Shown here: positions 40,777-45,719 of the stretch, piece by piece
How the letters are laid out: each line of letters opens with the position of its first letter
Numbering within the stretch: the first letter of the stretch is position 1
Source: Bacillota bacterium
GTDB lineage: Bacteria > Bacillota > Clostridia > Christensenellales > Aristaeellaceae
DNA length: 45,719 nt
Reading direction: 5' to 3'
Assembly (NCBI GenBank): GCA_023404715.1
Contig: JAEYAR010000176.1
Coordinates: 1-45,719 of the forward strand
The notes under the pieces: generated by a model
Seen by the model: only the letters and a program-made list of their open reading frames with translations
What the model was told of the DNA's origin: nothing
Databases searched by the model: none
Program-made: the position numbers and the translations under genes

Positions 40777-41709
40777 GTGAACATCACGACGACGGCGTGC
40801 AGAAAAACCCTGTCGGGCCGAATTCGCCTGGCGCGTACCTGGCAGCTCTACCTGATGCTCGTGCCCCCGCTGATCCTGGCCGTCATCTTCGACTATACGC
40901 CCTTATACGGCCTGATCATGGCATTTCAGGATTATAACCCCGCGCTGGGCTTTGCGGGCAGCCCGTTCGTCGGGCTCAAATGGTTTCGAACGGCGATGAA
41001 CATGCCCGACTTTTCCTACATCGTGCGCAACACGCTGACGATTTCCATCGGCAAGATCGTCTGCGGACAAGTCTGCGCGATCGTATTCGCTTTGCTGCTG
41101 GGCGAGGTGCAAAACAGGACCTGCAAGCGCGTAGTGCAGACGATTTCTTATTTTCCGCACTTCCTCTCCTGGGTCATCATCGGCGGCGTGTTCATCGATA
41201 TTTTGAGCATGCGCGGCATCGTCAATCAGCTCATCACGTTTCTGGGCGGCCGCCCTACCTTTTTTCTGGGCAGCAACGACCATTTTCAGGGCACGATGAT
41301 CGCCCTGGAGACCTGGAAGGAGTTCGGCTACAGCGCAATCCTGTACCTTGCCGCGATGACGAACATCAATCCCGAGCTGTACGAGGCCGCGACCATCGAC
41401 GGCGCCGGTCGCCTGCAGCAGACCTGGCATGTGACGCTTCCGGGCATCAGCGTGACGATCGTAATGCTGGCGGTGCTCAGCCTCGGCGGCATCATGAACG
41501 CGGGCTTTGAGCAAATTCTGGTCATGTACAACGCCGCAGTCTACCAGACGGGCGACATTTTGGATACGTTTATCTACCGTCAGGGCCTGCTGGACGCGCA
41601 GTACTCTCTGTCGACCGCCATCGGACTGTTCAAATCCGTCATCGGACTGTTCATGATGTTGCTGGCCAACGCATTGGCGTCGAAATTTGCCAATTACAGA
41701 ATCTTTTAA
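40777..41709 (+). CDS. LplB-type sugar ABC permease
   Basis: Seen: 310 aa from GTG at 40777, 8 nt after AAAGGGG; the longer frame starts inside the terminator hairpin. Six predicted helices, starting LYLMLVPPLILAVIFDYTPL. The coupling (EAA) loop reads ELYEAATIDGAGRLQQTWHV with the family's G-x-x-x-x-x-x-x-H/V-x-L-P ending. Opening motif PLYGLIMAFQDYNP is typical of LplB. Known: forms the channel with the LplC partner, in the membrane. The gene ends 14 bp before it. Intact. Confidence 0.95.
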   Translation: MNITTTACRKTLSGRIRLARTWQLYLMLVPPLILAVIFDYTPLYGLIMAFQDYNPALGFAGSPFVGLKWFRTAMNMPDFSYIVRNTLTISIGKIVCGQVCAIVFALLLGEVQNRTCKRVVQTISYFPHFLSWVIIGGVFIDILSMRGIVNQLITFLGGRPTFFLGSNDHFQGTMIALETWKEFGYSAILYLAAMTNINPELYEAATIDGAGRLQQTWHVTLPGISVTIVMLAVLSLGGIMNAGFEQILVMYNAAVYQTGDILDTFIYRQGLLDAQYSLSTAIGLFKSVIGLFMMLLANALASKFANYRIF

Positions 41710-41723
41710 GGAGGGAGACGGAC

Positions 41724-42614
41724 GTGAATCCACGAATTTATAGGACGAGAGGATATGCCGTCTTCACCGTCTTCAATTATTTCCTGATGGCGTTGCTGAC
41801 GCTGATCTGTCTTTTGCCCATGCTGCACGTCGTGGCGGTCTCCTTCAGCGACGCGGCCTCTGCGGGCGCGAACAAGGTGACATTTTGGCCGATCGGCTTC
41901 AATACCGCAGCTTATGAGCTCGTGCTGCGAAACGCGGTCTTCGGTCGCTCGTTCTTCATCTCGACCGTGCGCACGGCGGCGGGCACGTTCATCAGTCTGG
42001 CATGCACCGTGCTCGTGGCCTATCCTCTATCCAAGGAAAAACACGAGCTGTGGGGCCGCAACATCATCCGATGGATCTTCGTCGTTCCAATGCTGATCAG
42101 CGGCGGCGTAGTGCCGGGCTTCATCCTAATCCGCAACCTGAAGCTGATCAATTCCATCTGGGCGCTGATCCTGCCGGGCTGCGTGCCGGGCATGTACATC
42201 GTGATGATGATGAACTTCTTTCGCGGCATCAACCGTGGCATCCTGGACTCCGCGGCCATCGACGGCGCGAGCGAATGGACCACGCTGCTGCGCATCGTGC
42301 TGCCGCTCTCGACAGCAAGCATCGCCACGATCGCGCTTTTCACGATGATTCGGTACTGGAACGAGTGGTTCGGCGGCCTGATCTTCATGAGCGAGCGCAG
42401 CATGTGGCCCCTGCAGACGCTGCTGCAGCAGATGATGAAGACGCTGGACGTGACGGGCTTCAGCTCCAGCGACATTACGATGCTGACGAAGCTGTCGGAC
42501 CGCTCGTTCCGCTCGGCGCAGATCGTCATCGCCACCGTACCCATCATGTGCGTATATCCCTTCATGCAGCGCTTCTTTATCACAGGCATCACGATCGGCT
42601 CCGTCAAGGAGTGA
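41724..42614 (+). CDS. LplC/YtcP-type sugar ABC permease
   Basis: Seen: 296 aa, GTG start behind AAGGAGGGAG. Six helices, first VFNYFLMALLTLICLLPMLH, with the LplC hallmark VAVSFSDAASAGANKVTFWP after it. The EAA loop reads GILDSAAIDGASEWTTLLRI followed by VLPLS. The C-terminus ends QRFFITGITIGSVKE, matching the family end (KGxxxGSVKG). Known: second half of the CUT1-type channel. The next gene starts 23 bp downstream. Confidence 0.95.
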   Translation: MNPRIYRTRGYAVFTVFNYFLMALLTLICLLPMLHVVAVSFSDAASAGANKVTFWPIGFNTAAYELVLRNAVFGRSFFISTVRTAAGTFISLACTVLVAYPLSKEKHELWGRNIIRWIFVVPMLISGGVVPGFILIRNLKLINSIWALILPGCVPGMYIVMMMNFFRGINRGILDSAAIDGASEWTTLLRIVLPLSTASIATIALFTMIRYWNEWFGGLIFMSERSMWPLQTLLQQMMKTLDVTGFSSSDITMLTKLSDRSFRSAQIVIATVPIMCVYPFMQRFFITGITIGSVKE

Positions 42615-42637
42615 ACTATCACCGTCAGGGAGGAACA

Positions 42638-45600
42638 ATGATGCTTTACCCACAAAGCCGCGAACCGCTGACGCCGGAGCGCTTCCGCGCGCCCGGCAGA
42701 GAGTACCGCGCAACGCCCTTTTGGGCGTGGAACAACAGGCTGGACAAGCAGGAGCTGCTCTGGCAGATCGAGCAGCTAAAGCAAATGGGCTTCGGCGGCT
42801 TTCATATCCATGTTCGAACGGGCATGGCCACCGAATATCTGGGCGACGCGTACCTTAATGCCGTCCGCGCCTGCGTGCGCAAGGCCGGCGAGGAGGACAT
42901 GCTCGCCTGGCTGTACGACGAGGACCGCTGGCCCTCCGGCGCGGCGGGCGGGCTCGTCACGCGCGACCCGGGCAAAAGGCAACGCTTCCTGATCTTCTCG
43001 CGCGAGGCTGCGGGCGAGGGCGAGCCCCTGGCCGCGTACGACGTAGAGCTGAACCCCGACGGCACGCTGCGCGCCTATCGTCCCCTGTCACAGGGCGATG
43101 CGCCCCGGGGCTTCGCGCTGTACGCGCGCGTGCAAATCGCCGGCGACAACCCGTGGTTCAACAACCAGGCATACCTGAACACGCTCGACCCCAAGAGCGT
43201 GCGCGCGTTCATCCGCACGACGCACGAGCGCTTCTACGAAGCCGTAGGGGATGCGTTCGGCCAGGACGTGCCCGCCATTTTCACGGACGAGCCGCAGTTT
43301 TCGCGCAAGCAGGCTCTTTCTTACGCGCAGGACGAGCGGCCCGTCACGCTCCCTTGGACGGACGATCTGCCCCAAACGTTCCATGCAGCCTATGGCGAAA
43401 ACCTGGTCGCAGGCCTGCCAGAGCTGCTGTGGGATCTGCCAGACGGGCGCGTCTCCACGCTGCGCTATCACTACCACGACCACATCGCCGAACGGTTTGC
43501 GCAGGCTTTCGCCGACCAGCTGGGCGCTTGGTGCGCGGGGCACGGCCTGATGCTTACCGGCCACATGATGGAGGAACCCACGCTGGAGAGCCAAACCTGC
43601 GCGCTGGGCGAGGCGATGCGCTCCTACCGTGCCTTTCAGCTGCCGGGCATCGACATGCTTTGCGACCGGCGCGAATACAACACGGCCAAGCAAGCGCAGT
43701 CTGCCTCTCGCCAGTACGGGCGCGAGGGCGTGCTCTCGGAGCTATACGGCGTGACGAACTGGGACTTCGACCTGCGCGGACACAAGCTGCAGGGCGACTG
43801 GCAGGCCGCTCTGGGCGTTACGGTGCGCGTACCGCACCTGTCCTGGGTGTCGATGAACGGCGAGGCCAAGCGCGACTACCCGGGCACGTTCAACTATCAG
43901 GCGCCGTGGTACCGCGAGTACCCGTACGTCGAGGATCACTTCGCGCGCGTTAATACCGCCCTGACGCGCGGCAGAGCGCGCTGCCGGGTGGGCGTCGTGC
44001 ACCCTGTGGAAAGCTATTGGCTACATTGGGGCGCGCGGGAGAACACGCAGGCCATTCGCGAACAGATGGACGAGCAATTCGAGGCGTTGACGCAATGGTT
44101 GCTGCGCGGGATGATCGACTTTGACTTCATCTGCGAGTCGCTGCTGTCCGAGCAGTGCGAATTGCAGGCCATCGCCGGGGAGGCGTTGAGCGTGGGCGCG
44201 ATGCGCTACGAAGCTGTGCTCGTGCCGCCGGTGGAGACGTTGCGGCGGACGACGGTCGAGCGCCTCGCCCGTTTCCGCGCGGCGGGCGGCCGCGTGATCT
44301 TCTTGGGCGGCGCGCCGGCGCTGATGGACGCCGTGGCCAGCGGCGAGCCAGGGGCGCTGTACGCGCGCTGCGAGCATTGCGCCTTCGCCCGCGTCGCCGT
44401 GCTGCAAGCGCTGGAGGATCTGCGCGATGTAGAGATTCGCGATGCGCACGGGGCGAGGACGTCAGGCCTCCTGTATCAAATGCGCGAGGAAGAAAGCGGC
44501 GAACGCTGGCTGTTCGTCAGTCACGCGGACAACCCGCAAAACAAGGATCTACCGAATCGGCAGTCGCTGCGCATCCGGCTGCGGGGCGAATGGGCGCTGG
44601 ACCGCTATGACACACTGTCCGGGGATATCCAGGCCGTCCGTGCGCGCGAGGAGCACGGCTGGACGATAATGAAACGGACTTTTACGATCATGACTCGCTG
44701 CTGCTGCACATGGCTTCCGGCGCGTGCGCGGCGACTGAAGCGCAGGCCGTGCAGACTCCTCAGGCCGTGCCGCTTCGCTTCCTACAGACCGTTCCCTTCA
44801 CGCCGGACGAGCCGAACGTGCTGCTGCTGGATATGGCCGAATATGCGCTGGACGACGGCCCCTTCCGCCCGCGCGAGGAGGTGCTGCGCCTGGACGACGC
44901 CCTGCGCGCGGAGCTTGGTTGGCCCCTGCGCGGCGAAGCTTGGGCACAGCCTTGGGTCGAGCAGGACAAGAGCATGCCGCGCACGCTGACGCTTCGTTTC
45001 ACGTTCGACAGCAAGACCGCGCTGCAGGGCGCACGGCTGGCCTTGGAGGACGCCGGCGACGCGCAGGTGACGCTAAACGGCGAGGCGGCAGCGGATGTAG
45101 ACGGCTTTTATGTCGACAAGTGCATCGGCTGCCGGCGCCTGCCTCAGATCGTGCCGGGCTGCAACACGCTGACGGTCCGCATGCCGTACGGAAAAACCCG
45201 CAACGTAGAGGCTTGCTATCTGCTGGGCGCCTTCGGCGTCAATGTGCAGGGCAGCCGCGCTTCGCTTTGCCCGGCGCCGCAGCGCATCGCGTTCGGCGAC
45301 GTCACGCGCCAGGGCTACCCCTTCTACGGAGGCAACCTGACGTATCACCTGGAGGCTGATTTGGCGCCCGGGCGCTACGAGCTGACGGCAAGCCTGTACC
45401 GCGGCCACCTGCTGCGCGCCGCGGTGGACGGCAAAGACGCGGGGATCATCGCATTTTCGCCGTATGCCCTGACGTTTGATGTGTCACAGGGCGGAATGCA
45501 TCGCATCGACCTGACGGTTTACGGCTGTCGGATCAATACGTTTGGCCAGCTGCATCAGACGGACAAGGCGCACGAATGGTGGGGGCCAGGGTCCTGGCGT

Positions 45601-45681
45601 AGCACGGGGGCGGAGTGGGCGTATGAATATTGTCTCTATCCGCAGGGCGTGCTCAAGTCGCCCGAACTGCGCAGGCTGTAA
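42638..45681 (+). pseudogene. GH106-like large glycoside hydrolase with a single-base frameshift
   Basis: Seen: ATG at 42638 after AGGGAGG. The N-terminal part matches the GH106-type (alpha-L-rhamnosidase-like) opening: PFWAWNNRLDKQELLWQIEQ, then MGFGGFHIHVRTGMATEYLG and LYDEDRWPSGAAGGLVTR. This frame carries protein-like sequence to about 44,665 (ending EEHGW) and then turns to Cys/Arg-rich sequence up to 44989. The neighbouring frame instead continues the protein (DFYDHDSLLLHMASG, then a beta-rich domain of about 300 residues) to a stop at 45681. The total of 3044 nt is one short of a whole number of codons, so one base is missing between about 44,660 and 44,700. Without it the enzyme would be about 1014 aa. 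No signal peptide; probably intracellular, cleaving the imported sugar. The family label is by motif and tentative. Confidence 0.82.
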
Positions 45682-45719
45682 GCCTCGTTCGTCATTCTCT
45701 ATAAACATTGATGCGGCCC

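Noticed and set aside
42002..42637. Long upstream extension of the glycoside-hydrolase frame
   Set aside because: It overlaps the LplC permease in another frame and is His/Arg-rich low-complexity sequence; the ATG at 42638 has a strong ribosome-binding site.
1..45719. CRISPR arrays, prophage, transposases, rRNA or tRNA genes
   Set aside because: No regularly spaced repeats, no integrase or transposase motifs, and no tRNA-like cloverleaf or rRNA sequence noticed on either strand.

Overview
The window reads as a chromosomal segment of a fairly high-GC, Gram-positive Bacillota, most likely a gut-type Clostridia (Christensenellales-like; a guess from gene content). The support is strong AAGGAGG ribosome-binding sites, several near-consensus sigma-A promoters, a yybS-rplI-dnaB gene order, two YesM/YesN-type two-component systems, LplB/LplC-type sugar permeases and extracytoplasmic-function (ECF) sigma/anti-sigma operons. 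I see no phage, insertion sequence, CRISPR array, rRNA or tRNA.

Layout. 0-4.9 kb (minus): an ECF-like sigma factor, a DUF4367-like membrane protein apparently split by a frameshift, and a 1005-aa secreted protein with three lamin-tail-like domains and a CotH-kinase domain. 5.2-6.9 kb: three small exported or anchored beta-rich proteins, two of them convergent paralogues. 7-15.3 kb: a metallo-beta-lactamase-fold enzyme, long-form purL, two divergent XRE regulators (one with an in-frame stop), a MATE exporter, a UspA protein and a small membrane protein. 15.4-20.5 kb: topB, dnaB, rplI and a YybS-like gene. 20.8-27.5 kb: a DJ-1/PfpI protein, then a minus-strand run of GH127, AraC-type response regulator, sensor kinase and two small conserved proteins. 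27.5-30.6 kb: a possible 28-aa gene and a second ECF operon. 30.7-35.2 kb: a 59-aa ribbon-helix-helix protein, DnaJ-TPR protein, VTT membrane protein, glycosyltransferase and murA. 35.4-45.7 kb (plus): a carbohydrate-uptake locus with sensor kinase, response regulator, solute-binding protein, two permeases and a large glycoside hydrolase.

How the genes work together. The 35-45 kb block looks like a YesMN-controlled oligosaccharide import and degradation unit. Its kinase carries an in-frame TAG just before the phospho-acceptor motif, and its hydrolase has a single-base frameshift. With the XRE nonsense codon and the DUF4367 frameshift, that makes four lesions in 45 kb. They could be recent gene decay or sequence error, and this cannot be settled from the sequence alone.

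The most interesting items are the ECF/DUF4367/CotH surface locus, a compact divergent promoter serving GH127 and a candidate 28-aa ORF, a diverged inverted dispersed repeat (14.2 and 31.0 kb) next to duplicated terminators and a perfect 28-bp palindrome, and the clustered lesions in the sugar regulon. I found no clearly new defence or mobile system.
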